Made by a program: the position numbers and the translations under genes. The notes below the pieces were generated by a model, which did not search any database, had not been told where the DNA came from, and was given only the letters and a program-made list of their open reading frames with translations. Positions 1 to 8,540 of a DNA stretch of 64,000 nucleotides are shown here, one piece after another. Source of the DNA: Schlegelella_A sp038234975 (GTDB taxonomy: Bacteria > Pseudomonadota > Gammaproteobacteria > Burkholderiales > Burkholderiaceae_C); contig JBBSUK010000002.1 in NCBI GenBank assembly GCA_038234975.1, positions 8,051 through 72,050 on the forward strand, read 5' to 3'. Position 1 is the stretch's first letter; the number at the start of each line of letters is the position of its first letter.

Positions 1-1
1 G

Positions 2-172
2 TACTCGACGATCGGAACCGTCGTCTGGACGGGCGCATTGGCGGGTGGCGGTTATCTGCTGGAAGGCCAGTACGAGCGTGTTGCCAACTACTTGAATCCG
101 GTCTCCACGGCGGTTGTCGTCGCCATCGCGCTGTTCTACGTCTATCGGCTCGTCACCCATCGAAAGAACTGA
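2..172 (+). CDS. DedA/SNARE-associated family membrane protein, C-terminal end (partial)
   Basis: Only the last 56 codons are in the window; the frame is open from base 2 to a TGA at 170-172. The visible part has a hydrophobic helix with a Trp-Thr-Gly start and a GGGY turn, a short amphipathic link, a second hydrophobic helix and a basic tail ending HRKN. This layout matches the C-terminus of DedA-type membrane proteins, which are thought to act in lipid transport or proton-coupled membrane homeostasis. The stop codon overlaps the ATG of the phospholipase D gene (TGATG), so the two are translationally coupled; both would act on membrane lipids. The family call rests on a short fragment. Confidence 0.6.
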   Translation, partial: YSTIGTVVWTGALAGGGYLLEGQYERVANYLNPVSTAVVVAIALFYVYRLVTHRKN

Positions 173-1470
173 TGGGTACCCGCAGGCGAGCACTGCACAC
201 GTTCTTCGGCGTCGTCTCGACGGTCGCCGTCACGTGTGTCGTCCTCGTGTGCGTGCTCAACCTCAGCTTGGGCAACAAGCAGATCGACGAGCCGCTGGCC
301 CGCCACCACGCGGCCTCCGACCCGTCATTCGAACGCATGGTCGGCGCGGTGCTCACCCCCGCGCTCGTCGGCGGCAATCGCCTGCAAACGCTGCTCAACG
401 GCGACCAGATCTTTCCCGCGATGCTCGAGGCGCTGCGAAGCGCCCGCGCGTCGATCACCTTCGAGACCTACATCTTCCGGTCGAGTGACATCGGCTCCGA
501 ATTCGAGGCCGCCTTCACCGACGCCGCCAGGCGTGGTGTGCAGGTCAAGGTGCTGGTCGACTGGATCGGCGGCGAGCTGGAGGATTCCAAGCTCGACCGG
601 ATGCGCACCGCCGGCGTCGAGGTGCGCCTGTACAACCCGCCGCGCTGGTACAGCGTGGGCCGCTTCAACAACCGCACCCACCGCAAACTGATGGTGGTCG
701 ACGGTCGTGTGGGCTTCATCGGTGGCGTTGGCATCGCCGACGAGTGGCGCGGCCATGCGCAGGACCCGGACCACTGGCGTGGGACGCACTTCCGCGTCGA
801 GGGACCGGTGGTGACACAGCTGCAGTCCGCCTTCATCGACAACTGGCTGCAGACTGCCAGCCAGCCGCTCGACGGTGACGCCTTCCTCCCACCGATCGCG
901 TCAGTCGCCGACGCGGCCTCGAACTCGGCTCATGTCTTCAGCAGCTCGCCGCGCGGAGGCTCGAAGAGCATGCAGTTGCTCTACCTCCTGTCGATCACCG
1001 CCGCGACGCGATCGATCGATCTGTCGGCGGCCTATTTCGTGCCCGACGAGGTCGCGATGCAAGCCCTGGTGGCGGCCGCGGGGCGAGGCGTGCGCGTGCG
1101 CATCCTGGTGCCGGGGCCGTACATGGACATGGCGATCGTGCGCCGCGCGTCCCGCGCCTCGTGGGGGCCGCTTCTCGAGGCCGGCGTCGGCATCTTCGAG
1201 TACCAGCCGACGATGTTCCATTGCAAGGTGATTGCAGTGGATGGTGTGTGGGTGTCGCTCGGCTCGTCCAACTTCGATGCGCGCTCGTTCAGCATCAACG
1301 ACGAAACGAACCTGAACGTCTACGACCGGTCTTTCGCGGCCGAACAGGCGGCGGTGTTCGAGGACGACCTGACGCGTTCCAACGCGATCACGCTCGAAGC
1401 GTGGAAGGCCCGACCCTGGAGCGAGCGGGCACTGGACTTCGCGGCGTCTCTCGTGTCATCCCAGCTATAG
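172..1470 (+). CDS. Phospholipase D family protein, cardiolipin synthase-like (paralogue 1)
   Basis: This 432-residue protein has an N-terminal membrane helix (about 11-33) and two HKD motifs, H170-K172-D177 and H350-K352-D357, each followed by a GG or GSSN stretch. Two HxKxxxxD motifs in one chain form a single phosphodiesterase site in the PLD superfamily. The length, the single membrane anchor and the NGDxIFPAML and FETYIF segments fit bacterial cardiolipin synthases, which join phospholipid headgroups at the inner membrane. The start overlaps the stop of the upstream DedA-like gene. A close paralogue lies at 57779-59074. Another PLD activity, such as phospholipid hydrolysis, cannot be excluded. 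Confidence 0.88.
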   Translation: MGTRRRALHTFFGVVSTVAVTCVVLVCVLNLSLGNKQIDEPLARHHAASDPSFERMVGAVLTPALVGGNRLQTLLNGDQIFPAMLEALRSARASITFETYIFRSSDIGSEFEAAFTDAARRGVQVKVLVDWIGGELEDSKLDRMRTAGVEVRLYNPPRWYSVGRFNNRTHRKLMVVDGRVGFIGGVGIADEWRGHAQDPDHWRGTHFRVEGPVVTQLQSAFIDNWLQTASQPLDGDAFLPPIASVADAASNSAHVFSSSPRGGSKSMQLLYLLSITAATRSIDLSAAYFVPDEVAMQALVAAAGRGVRVRILVPGPYMDMAIVRRASRASWGPLLEAGVGIFEYQPTMFHCKVIAVDGVWVSLGSSNFDARSFSINDETNLNVYDRSFAAEQAAVFEDDLTRSNAITLEAWKARPWSERALDFAASLVSSQL

Positions 1471-1488
1471 CGCGTGCGCCGTCACGCG
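1471..1488. terminator. Short hairpin between convergent genes
   Basis: CGCGTG (1471-1476) and CACGCG (1483-1488) form a perfect 6-bp stem with a 6-base loop. It begins right after the TAG of the PLD gene and covers the stop codon of the convergent antiporter gene. There is no T-run, so it is at best a weak, possibly bidirectional terminator. The same arrangement, a 6-bp hairpin over a convergent stop, recurs at 47530-47546. Confidence 0.35.
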
Positions 1489-2585
1489 ATGGGCGCGGTG
1501 AAGAAGAACGCCAACCCGAACAGCACGTAGACACCGAGCAGCAACAGACCTTCGAACCAGGTCGTTTCTCCGTCCGTCGAGATGGCGTTGACGATGAAAG
1601 CGGCGCCGGCGATCGCGAACAGTGCCAGCGGGTTGCGGAAGACAAGCGTCATGGGCTGTCCCATCCACCACGAACCGAGGACGAGCAGAGGTGCGACGAC
1701 AAGCGCCACCTGGATGGCCGAGCCGACGCAGATGTTGAGCACCAAACCCATCTTGTCCTGCCGCGCGAACCACGAGGCCGCGAACAGGTCGGCAGCAGTG
1801 CCGACGAGTGCCAGCACGATCACGCCGAGGAACACGGGCGAAAGGCCCAACGATTGCGACGTCTCGTCGAGCGCTCCGGAGACGAGGTGCGCTTCCATGG
1901 CGATCAGAGCAGTTCCCACGACCAGTACCGACACCGATACCCACATCGGCCAGCCGCCTTCGCCGCCTTCATCGCCCTCGTCGCGGGGTTCGTCGGATGC
2001 GAAGGCGTCGCGGTGGGTGACGAGCGTGTAGATCAGGTTGGCGCCGTAGAGCACGAGCAGAACCAGCGCGACGCCGATGCTGAGGTGCTCGTCGGTGATG
2101 GCGGGATCAGCCTGCTGTGCGAGATGACGTGCGGTGAAGTCGAACACCGCGGGCAGCAGCAGTGCGATCACGACGAGGATCAACATGCTTGCGAGCTGAC
2201 CCGCCTTGTCGCGGTTGAAGGTCTGCCGTGACCGGCCGATGCTGCCCACGACGATCGCAAGGCCCAGACCGAAGAGGGTGGTGCCCAGAATCGAGCCGGC
2301 GATTTGCGCACGCACCACATCGACCTTGCCCGCCGCCAGAACGAAGAACGCGAGGATGATTTCGGCGATGCTGCCGAAGCTCACGTTCAGCAAGCCGCCG
2401 ATGGCGGGCCCTAGCTTGGCGGCGATGTGTTCGGTCGCACGCCGTGCCCAGTCGGCGAGCACCGCGATCGCCACAGCGCCGGCAAGGAAGACCCAGACGC
2501 CGCCCGCGGCAACGAGATACCCGAGGACCGGCGCGACCGGCACCAGCAACAACAGGCCAAGAGGCCACGCCAATTTACGCATCAC
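1482..2585 (-). CDS. Cation/proton antiporter, CAX (Ca2+/H+ exchanger) family-like, divergent motifs
   Basis: This 367-residue membrane protein has about 11 hydrophobic helices and an acidic loop (residues 198-211, rich in Asp/Glu/Gly) between its two halves, as in CAX-type Ca2+/H+ exchangers. The two internal-repeat motifs sit where expected but are altered: GSIAE at 71-75 and GTAAD at 262-266, where the family usually has GNxxE. The Asn to Ser/Thr and Glu to Asp changes suggest a different ion preference or a distinct subfamily. The gene starts only 9 bases after the coxD stop on the same strand, so it is probably the last gene of the respiratory operon. The transported ion is not shown by the sequence. 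Confidence 0.75.
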   Translation of the reverse strand: MMRKLAWPLGLLLLVPVAPVLGYLVAAGGVWVFLAGAVAIAVLADWARRATEHIAAKLGPAIGGLLNVSFGSIAEIILAFFVLAAGKVDVVRAQIAGSILGTTLFGLGLAIVVGSIGRSRQTFNRDKAGQLASMLILVVIALLLPAVFDFTARHLAQQADPAITDEHLSIGVALVLLVLYGANLIYTLVTHRDAFASDEPRDEGDEGGEGGWPMWVSVSVLVVGTALIAMEAHLVSGALDETSQSLGLSPVFLGVIVLALVGTAADLFAASWFARQDKMGLVLNICVGSAIQVALVVAPLLVLGSWWMGQPMTLVFRNPLALFAIAGAAFIVNAISTDGETTWFEGLLLLGVYVLFGLAFFFTAPIA

Positions 2586-2594
2586 GGTTGAGCG

Positions 2595-2972
2595 TCAGCG
2601 CGGGACGACGCGGGCAGCCGTGTCGTCGACCACCAGCGGCTCGATCTGCCGGGGCGCCTGCATCACGGCCGGCTCGTGCAGTCGCGTGCGGTAGTCGACG
2701 CCCGAGAGCGTGAACAGCACCCCCAGCATGATCACGGCGACAAGGGCGACGACCCGCACCACGGCCGACGCGACCCGCAGCTCCATGAACAGCCAGACAA
2801 CGATCGTCGTCTTGATCGCCGCGATCGCGACGCCGGCGACGAGGTTGCCGGCGTTCAGTTGAACGTAGGCCGACGCGAGGCTGGCGCTCATCAGCGCGAG
2901 CAGCGCCAGCCACGCAAAGCCGAGCTTCATCGCCACGGTTCGCAACGTCGCCGATCCGCTGTCCTCTCTCAT
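2595..2972 (-). CDS. coxD: Cytochrome c oxidase subunit IV (prokaryotic type)
   Basis: This 125-residue protein has three hydrophobic helices (about 15-37, 43-66 and 74-95), with an Asn-Ala-Gly loop and a Lys-Thr plus Phe-Met-Glu-Leu-Arg stretch in the second helix region. This is the usual pattern of the small subunit IV of caa3-type oxidases, a structural subunit without cofactors. The ATG at 2972 overlaps the TGA of coxC as ATGA, which fixes the start. Longer in-frame extension upstream would run through coxC and is not real. The C-terminal tail after about residue 95 is hydrophilic. It is the fourth oxidase gene of the operon. Confidence 0.85.
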   Translation of the reverse strand: MREDSGSATLRTVAMKLGFAWLALLALMSASLASAYVQLNAGNLVAGVAIAAIKTTIVVWLFMELRVASAVVRVVALVAVIMLGVLFTLSGVDYRTRLHEPAVMQAPRQIEPLVVDDTAARVVPR

Positions 2973-3607
2973 GACGCTCGCCCGCCGAGGTAGATGAGTG
3001 GGTAGACGAAGATCCACACGATGTCGACGAAGTGCCAGTAGAGCCCGGCAACGGCGAGGCGCGCTGGCGAGCACCAGACCCCGGGCTCGCGATGCGCACC
3101 GTACGCGGCGATCATCATCCACGCGATGCCGACCGTCAGGTGCAGCGCATGCACGCCGGTCATCGTGTAGTACAGCATGTAGAAGAGTTGCGCTCCCGCC
3201 GGAACGGCGCCTCCGGTCGCGCCGTCGAGGCGGAACGACGGGCCCGGAAACAGGCCCTGGGTCCAGTCGTGCCGGTACTCGATGCCCTTCAGCACCAGGA
3301 AGACGACGCCGAGCGCGGCCGTCGCCGCGAGCATCGGCGCGACCCACCTGCGCCGGCCCGCGGAGCCCGCTGCGACGGCGACGGCGACGAGGAAGCTGCT
3401 CGTCAGCAGCACCGCGGTGTTGGCGGTGCCGATGACGACGTCGGTGGCGCGGCTCGCCGCGGCCCAGCCGTCGGGATAGCTGATGCGGCCGTAGGTATAC
3501 GCGAAGAAGAGGCCGCCGAAGAACATCAGCTCGCTGGCGAGGAAGACCCAGAAGCCGAACTCGGCGGTTTCGCGCCGCGACTCGCGCGCGGCGGCGACGG
3601 CGCTCAC
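2969..3607 (-). CDS. coxC: Cytochrome c oxidase subunit III
   Basis: This 212-residue protein is a short prokaryotic-type subunit III with five predicted membrane helices. It begins with the typical amphipathic entry and a Glu in the first helix (FWVFLASELMFFGG region). A central IEYRHD loop, a YMLYYTMTGVHALHL stretch and a C-terminal WHFVDIVWIFVYPLIYL helix are hallmarks of the family. Subunit III stabilises the catalytic core and proton uptake. The GTG at 3607 overlaps the coxA stop as GTGA and so is the chosen start; the stop overlaps the coxD ATG. Confidence 0.92.
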   Translation of the reverse strand: MSAVAAARESRRETAEFGFWVFLASELMFFGGLFFAYTYGRISYPDGWAAASRATDVVIGTANTAVLLTSSFLVAVAVAAGSAGRRRWVAPMLAATAALGVVFLVLKGIEYRHDWTQGLFPGPSFRLDGATGGAVPAGAQLFYMLYYTMTGVHALHLTVGIAWMMIAAYGAHREPGVWCSPARLAVAGLYWHFVDIVWIFVYPLIYLGGRAS

Positions 3608-5259
3608 GTCGAGTGCTCCTTCATGCCCAGGCCGGCGATCGACGCGGAGTGCTTCGGCGTGTAGCCGTAGACGTCGTCGGGCGCCTCGGGCGGCGTCTCG
3701 AAGTTGTGGGTCGGCGGCGGCGAGCGCGTCTGCCACTCGAGCCCCGTCGCGCCCCACGGATTGGCCTCGGCACGACGACCGCGGGCGATCGACCACGTCA
3801 GGTAGACGAGCGGCATCAGGTAGCTGATCGCGAGCACGCCGGCCCCGGCCGACGACATGATGTTGAGCACCTGGAACTCGGGCGGGTACTCGTGGTAGCG
3901 CCGCGGCATGCCCTGCACGCCGAGCAGGAACTGCGGGAAGAAGGTGAGGTTGAAGCCGATGAACATGGTCACGGCGGCGATCCGCGCCCAGACCTCGTTC
4001 ACGAGCCGCCCCGTCACCTTCGGCCACCAGAAGTGGAGCGCACCGAAGTAGGCCATGACGGCGCCGCCGACCATGATGTAGTGGAAGTGAGCGACGATGA
4101 AGTAGGTGTCGGTGAGGTGGACGTCGAGCGCGAGCGCGGCGAGGAAGAGTCCGGTCAGCCCGCCGATGGTGAACAGGCCGACGAAGCCGAGCGCATAGAG
4201 CATCGGCGCGTCGAAGCGGATCTGGCCCTTGTAGAGCGTCGCCGTCCAGTTGAAGACCTTGATCGCCGACGGCACGGCGACGGCGAACGAGAGCAGCGAG
4301 AACACCAGGCTCGCCGCCACCGACTGGCCCGAGACGAACATGTGGTGCCCCCACACCAGGAAGCCGACCGCGGCGATGGCGAGGATCGCCCAGGCCATGA
4401 AGCGGTAGCCGAAGATGCGCTTGCGTGCAAAGCACGGCACGATCTCGCTGACCACGCCCATCGCCGGCAGCACCATGATGTAGACGGCCGGGTGCGAGTA
4501 GAACCAGAACAGGTGCTGGAACAGGATCGGGTCGCCGCCGTGCGCCGGGTCGAAGACGCCGATCTGGAACAGCCGCTCGGCGACGGCGAGGACCGTCGTG
4601 ATCGCGAGCACCGGCGTCGCGAGCACGAGGATGATGCTGGTCGCGTAGATCGACCAGACGAACAGCGGGAGGCGGAACCACCCCAGGCCCGGCACGCGCA
4701 GCCGGTGCACGGTGGCGATGAAGTTGACGCCCGTGGCGATGGACGAGAAGCCGACGATGAAGACGCCGACCAGCGTGACGACGACGTAGCCGTTGGAGAA
4801 CATCGTCGAGTAGGGCGTGTAGAACGTCCATCCGGTGTCGACGCCGCCGAGGAAGAGCGCCGCCAGGATGGTGACGCCGCCGGCGATGTAGAGGTACCAG
4901 CTCGCGAGGTTGAGCCGCGGGAACACGAGGTCGCGGGCGCCGATCATCATCGGCAGCACGAAGTTGCCGATCACCGAAGGGATCGAGGGGATCAGGAACA
5001 GCCACACCATGATCACACCGTGGGCGGTGAAGAGCTTGTTGTAGCTGTCGTGCGACACCAGGTCGCCGGCCGGCGTGACAAGCTCGAGGCGGATCAGCGT
5101 CGCCGCGGCGCCACCGATGAAGAAGAAGCCGGTGATGGCGATCGCGTAGAGGATGGCGATGCGCTTGTGGTCGGTCGTCGTCAGCCACGAGCGCAAGGTG
5201 TGGCCGTCGTCGAGGTAGCTCGGCGACGCGGCGGACGAGGGATTCGTGATCGTGCTCAT
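3604..5259 (-). CDS. coxA: Cytochrome c oxidase subunit I, A2-type
   Basis: This 551-residue catalytic subunit reduces O2 at the haem a3-CuB centre and pumps protons. The ligands are visible: H80 and H393 for haem a, H391 for haem a3, and H256, H305 and H306 for CuB, with the cross-linking Tyr at 260. The helix VI motif is YSHPAVY (254-260), so the proton-channel Glu of A1 oxidases is missing and the Tyr-Ser pair marks the A2 class. D110 in the GARD segment is the likely D-channel entrance. The ATG at 5259 overlaps the coxB stop (ATGA). The last 35 residues are a hydrophilic tail. Confidence 0.96.
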   Translation of the reverse strand: MSTITNPSSAASPSYLDDGHTLRSWLTTTDHKRIAILYAIAITGFFFIGGAAATLIRLELVTPAGDLVSHDSYNKLFTAHGVIMVWLFLIPSIPSVIGNFVLPMMIGARDLVFPRLNLASWYLYIAGGVTILAALFLGGVDTGWTFYTPYSTMFSNGYVVVTLVGVFIVGFSSIATGVNFIATVHRLRVPGLGWFRLPLFVWSIYATSIILVLATPVLAITTVLAVAERLFQIGVFDPAHGGDPILFQHLFWFYSHPAVYIMVLPAMGVVSEIVPCFARKRIFGYRFMAWAILAIAAVGFLVWGHHMFVSGQSVAASLVFSLLSFAVAVPSAIKVFNWTATLYKGQIRFDAPMLYALGFVGLFTIGGLTGLFLAALALDVHLTDTYFIVAHFHYIMVGGAVMAYFGALHFWWPKVTGRLVNEVWARIAAVTMFIGFNLTFFPQFLLGVQGMPRRYHEYPPEFQVLNIMSSAGAGVLAISYLMPLVYLTWSIARGRRAEANPWGATGLEWQTRSPPPTHNFETPPEAPDDVYGYTPKHSASIAGLGMKEHST

Positions 5260-6239
5260 CGCGGTTTCGCCTCGCGGCCTCCGGTCGATCGCAGCCAGGC
5301 GATGATCGCCTCGATGTCTTCCTCGCTGAGTTGCCCGGCAAAGCTCGGCATCAGCGGCGCGTAGCCAGCGACGATCTTTTTCTCGGGCGCGAGGATCGAG
5401 TCGCGCACGTAGTTCTCGTCGGCGACGAGGCTGGTGCCGTCCTGCAGGCGCACGGTGCGGCCGAGCAACCCGTCGAGCAGCGGCGCGTGCACGGTCGAGC
5501 CGGCGGCGTGGCAGCCGCTGCAGCCGTGTTCGCGAAAGAGGGCGAAGCCCTGCTGCGCCATGCCCGGCACGTCGGGCCCGGCGGCGAGCCAGCGCGCGTA
5601 GTCGGCCGGCTGCATGACCACGACGCGGCCAAGCATCTGCGAGTGGTCGGTGCCGCAGTACTCCGAGCAGAAAAGGCGGAACTCGCCAAGCTGCGTGGCC
5701 GTGAACCAGAGGCTCGTGTAACGGCCGGGGACGACGTCCTGCTTGAGGCGAAACGCCGGGACGAAGAAGCTGTGAATCACGTCCTGCGAGGTGAGCACGA
5801 GCCGCACCGGCTGGCCGATCGGCACGTGCAGCTCGTTGATCTCGCGCCGGCCGTTGCGGTGCTGCAGCTTCCACATCCACTGCTTGCCGACGGCGTAAAT
5901 CGGCAGCGCGTCGGCGGGCGGGCGGTGGATGGCGACGAAGTCGCTCGCCGCCCAGACGAAGATGCCGAGGAACAGCACGAACGGGATCACCGTCCACGCG
6001 ACCTCGAGGCCGCGCGCGCAGCTCGGCGCCGAGCTGCGGTCGGCCTTCGAGCCGCGCCGATAGCGGATCGAGAAGACGACGATCAGGCCGGCGAGGAGGA
6101 TCGCGAGCACGCCGCACAGCGCGAGCATCGCCAGGAAGAGCAGGTCGCTGCGCGCCGCCATCGTCGACGCGCTCTGCTCGATGAGGCGAAACCCCGGTGC
6201 GAGCACGGCGTCGGGGGAGCCTGCGGTCGCGCTGCTCAC
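5256..6239 (-). CDS. coxB: Cytochrome c oxidase subunit II with fused cytochrome c domain (caa3-type)
   Basis: This 327-residue protein has two N-terminal helices (about 32-57 and 80-100), a cupredoxin domain and a C-terminal cytochrome c domain. The CuA ligands are H156, C191, E193, C195, H199 and M202. The haem c site is C240-S-G-C243-H244, with M297 as the likely axial ligand. This is the caa3 plan, in which electrons enter through the fused haem c, pass to CuA and then reach subunit I. No lipobox is seen. The gene follows the SCO-type gene by 16 bases and overlaps coxA by 4, placing CuA assembly and CuA subunit side by side. Confidence 0.95.
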   Translation of the reverse strand: MSSATAGSPDAVLAPGFRLIEQSASTMAARSDLLFLAMLALCGVLAILLAGLIVVFSIRYRRGSKADRSSAPSCARGLEVAWTVIPFVLFLGIFVWAASDFVAIHRPPADALPIYAVGKQWMWKLQHRNGRREINELHVPIGQPVRLVLTSQDVIHSFFVPAFRLKQDVVPGRYTSLWFTATQLGEFRLFCSEYCGTDHSQMLGRVVVMQPADYARWLAAGPDVPGMAQQGFALFREHGCSGCHAAGSTVHAPLLDGLLGRTVRLQDGTSLVADENYVRDSILAPEKKIVAGYAPLMPSFAGQLSEEDIEAIIAWLRSTGGREAKPR

Positions 6240-6255
6240 GTCGTCGCTGCCTTCG

Positions 6256-7173
6256 TCATCGTGGCCGTACCGCAGGCGTGCGCCGATGCCGCCAGATCCA
6301 CCCCGCCAGCGCCAACATCAGGCAGACGCCGACGATGCGCAGCACGAGCATGACAGCGGCGCTGTGCCGGCCGAGCGACGGATCGAGATGCGCGCACAGC
6401 AGGACGAGCCGGTCGACCAGGCCACCGACGACATCGTCGTCCGCTGCATCGAGCGCCCCGCGCAGCGCCGCCGGATCGTGGCGGACGCCGAGGAAGTAGC
6501 GCGAGACGCGGCCTTCGGGCGTGACGACGAGAAACCCGGCGGCGTGGGCGAACGTTGCGGGGCTCGCGGCGTCGGCCGTGTCGTCGACACGCTGGACGCC
6601 GAATCCCGCGGCGGCGGCGAGCTCGGAGACCGACGCAGCGGGACCGACGAGCGCGTCGATCCGCGGCTGCGCGACCCCGTCGCGGCCAGACGCTTGCGTG
6701 CCACTGGCAGCGGCGCGCGTGTAGGCGAGGTCGGCCCACGCCAGGTCGCGGGCGCGCGCGGCGCTGGCATCGGCAGCGGTCTCTTCCGGGTCGATGCTGA
6801 CCGCCACGACGCGGTATCGCGCGGGCGGGACGCCGCTCTCGGCGAGCACCTCGATGGCGCCCTGCGCGACCGTCTGGCACAGGCGCGGGCAGCGGTAGTA
6901 GCCGAGCACGAGGACGACGGCAACGCCGCGGCCGTCGGCATCGCGGTCGAAGTAGTCGCCCAGGCGCACTGCGCGGCCGTCGGCGTCGACGAACCGCAAG
7001 CCGAGCGGCAGCGGCGCGCCCAGCCGCTGCTCGATGGCGACGTCGGGTGCCCCGGCACCGGGGAAGACGGCCCCTTCGGCGGCGATGGCCGGCGCCGCGA
7101 ACTTGATCGTCGACATGGCAGCGATCGCTGCAGCGGCGCACCGCAGGACGATCCATCTCGTGCGCGCGTTCAC
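6256..7173 (-). CDS. SCO1/SenC-family copper chaperone with C-terminal membrane anchor
   Basis: This 305-residue protein has an N-terminal hydrophobic export segment, a thioredoxin-like SCO domain and an added C-terminal membrane helix followed by a basic tail. The copper-binding residues are C95-P-R-L-C99 and H210. The middle is longer than in minimal SCO proteins (insert at about 150-190). SCO proteins deliver copper to, or reduce, the CuA site of oxidase subunit II, which is the next gene. The C-terminal anchor is also seen in SCO proteins encoded in alternative complex III clusters. The GTG at 7173 overlaps the previous stop as GTGA, which decides the start. Confidence 0.88.
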   Translation of the reverse strand: MNARTRWIVLRCAAAAIAAMSTIKFAAPAIAAEGAVFPGAGAPDVAIEQRLGAPLPLGLRFVDADGRAVRLGDYFDRDADGRGVAVVLVLGYYRCPRLCQTVAQGAIEVLAESGVPPARYRVVAVSIDPEETAADASAARARDLAWADLAYTRAAASGTQASGRDGVAQPRIDALVGPAASVSELAAAAGFGVQRVDDTADAASPATFAHAAGFLVVTPEGRVSRYFLGVRHDPAALRGALDAADDDVVGGLVDRLVLLCAHLDPSLGRHSAAVMLVLRIVGVCLMLALAGWIWRHRRTPAVRPR

Positions 7174-7433
7174 CGCGCCGCCTCCGACGCGGCCCGCTGG
7201 CGCTCCTCGGCCGCCAGATACGCCGCGTGGTCGTTCTGCGGTGCGCTCTGCAGCGCCGGGCCACGGCCTTCGAGCGCGGGCACCAGGCCGACAGCGCCGC
7301 TCGGCAGCCCGCCGAACGGCTCGTGCCACGCGGTGAGCAGCGCCAGCACGGCGCCGATGGCGATCGCGATGCCCAGCATGAAGCCGCAGCCGGCGTAGAT
7401 CACCGGCTTGACGTGAACGTCATGTCCCGACAT
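7170..7433 (-). CDS. Small single-pass membrane protein in the act-cox operon, unknown function
   Basis: This 87-residue protein has one hydrophobic helix (about 12-34) after a short N-terminus (MSGHDVHVKP). A mainly polar C-terminal half ends in an Ala/Glu/Arg-rich segment that may be helical. I do not recognise a domain. It starts 14 bases inside the end of actF and overlaps the SCO gene by 4 bases, so it is translated with them. The position suggests an assembly factor or a small accessory subunit of the complex III-oxidase supercomplex, but no residue shows this. Confidence 0.7.
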   Translation of the reverse strand: MSGHDVHVKPVIYAGCGFMLGIAIAIGAVLALLTAWHEPFGGLPSGAVGLVPALEGRGPALQSAPQNDHAAYLAAEERQRAASEAAR

Positions 7434-8532
7434 GGCCGAACTCCTGATGCACGGGAGGTGAAGACTCGATTCGCATCGCCCGACCGCCGAACGACAGCAG
7501 CGTGAGCCCCGCCATCAGACAGGGCGCGAGCCACCATGCCGCGAGGGCGTGGGGCGCGACCGACGGCAGGACCAGCCAGACGGCATCGAAGGCGTTGGCG
7601 CCGACCAGCGCGAGCGCGACGAAGCCGAGCCGGCGCGGCGCGTCCTTGACGGCGCGAAAGAGGAGCACGACGAGCGGCAGCGCGAAGTGGAGGACCACCA
7701 GCGCGGCGCCGGCCCAGATCCAGCCGGTCTGCAGGCGCGGCACGAACCACGAGATCTCGCGCGGCAGGTTCTCGGCCCAGATGATGAGCAGCTGCATGAA
7801 CGCCAGGTAGGCCCAGGCGAGCACCGCGGTCAGCAGCAGGTTGCCGAAGTCGCGCGACAGCGGCACGCCGTCGTTCACGGGCTGCGCCGGTGCCGGGCCG
7901 AGCTCGCGGCAGGCGAGCGCGACGACGAGCGCGCCGCCGCCCACCGCCTGCCCCGCCAGCGCGGCGAGCGCGAAACCGGAGCTCGACCAGCCGGCAATGA
8001 GCGCGACGAGCGCGTCGATGGCGGCGAGCGACGTGAACGCCATGTGCAGCATCACCGAGATCGCCGCCTGGCCGGCGCTCGCGAGCGTGCGGGCGCGATG
8101 GGCGAGCCACAGCCAGACGCCGGCGTAGAACGCACAGCGCAGGGCGAAGAAGAGCGGCGATTGCCACGCCATCAGGAAGGCGCGACCGAGCGGCGCATCG
8201 CTGGCCGTCGTGCCGGGCGACGCCGCCCACGCGTACAGGAGCGGCAGGCCGAAGGCGAGCGGCAGGAAAAGGACGAGCACGCGCGGCAGCCGCGCCGCCA
8301 GCCGCAGGACGTGCGGCCGCAGCACCGCGCCCCACTGGCCGCCGGTCAGCTGGTGGATCCACAGCCACGACAGCGCGCCGAGCACGAGGCCCAGACCGAA
8401 CCACGATGCCGCGAGCCACGACGCGAAGAAGACGCGTGGCGCGAGCCAGTAGCCCGGGATGGCGGCGAGCACGAGCGCCGCGCCGAGCCATGGTGCGGCC
8501 GGATTCGACAGGCACAGGCGATGGCGCTGCAT
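7420..8532 (-). CDS. actF: Alternative complex III quinone-interacting membrane subunit ActF
   Basis: This 370-residue protein has about ten membrane helices and no cofactor motifs. It resembles the shorter NrfD/PsrC-related subunit of alternative complex III, which is related to ActC. Helix segments with the pattern LLLTAVLAWAYLAFMQ and IIWAENLPREISWF are the conserved centre of this subunit, which takes part in quinol binding or proton handling in the membrane. The ATG at 8532 is chosen because it lies 8 bases after the actE stop. The end overlaps the next small gene. Confidence 0.88.
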   Translation of the reverse strand: MQRHRLCLSNPAAPWLGAALVLAAIPGYWLAPRVFFASWLAASWFGLGLVLGALSWLWIHQLTGGQWGAVLRPHVLRLAARLPRVLVLFLPLAFGLPLLYAWAASPGTTASDAPLGRAFLMAWQSPLFFALRCAFYAGVWLWLAHRARTLASAGQAAISVMLHMAFTSLAAIDALVALIAGWSSSGFALAALAGQAVGGGALVVALACRELGPAPAQPVNDGVPLSRDFGNLLLTAVLAWAYLAFMQLLIIWAENLPREISWFVPRLQTGWIWAGAALVVLHFALPLVVLLFRAVKDAPRRLGFVALALVGANAFDAVWLVLPSVAPHALAAWWLAPCLMAGLTLLSFGGRAMRIESSPPVHQEFGHVGT

Positions 8533-8540
8533 GGCGTCCG

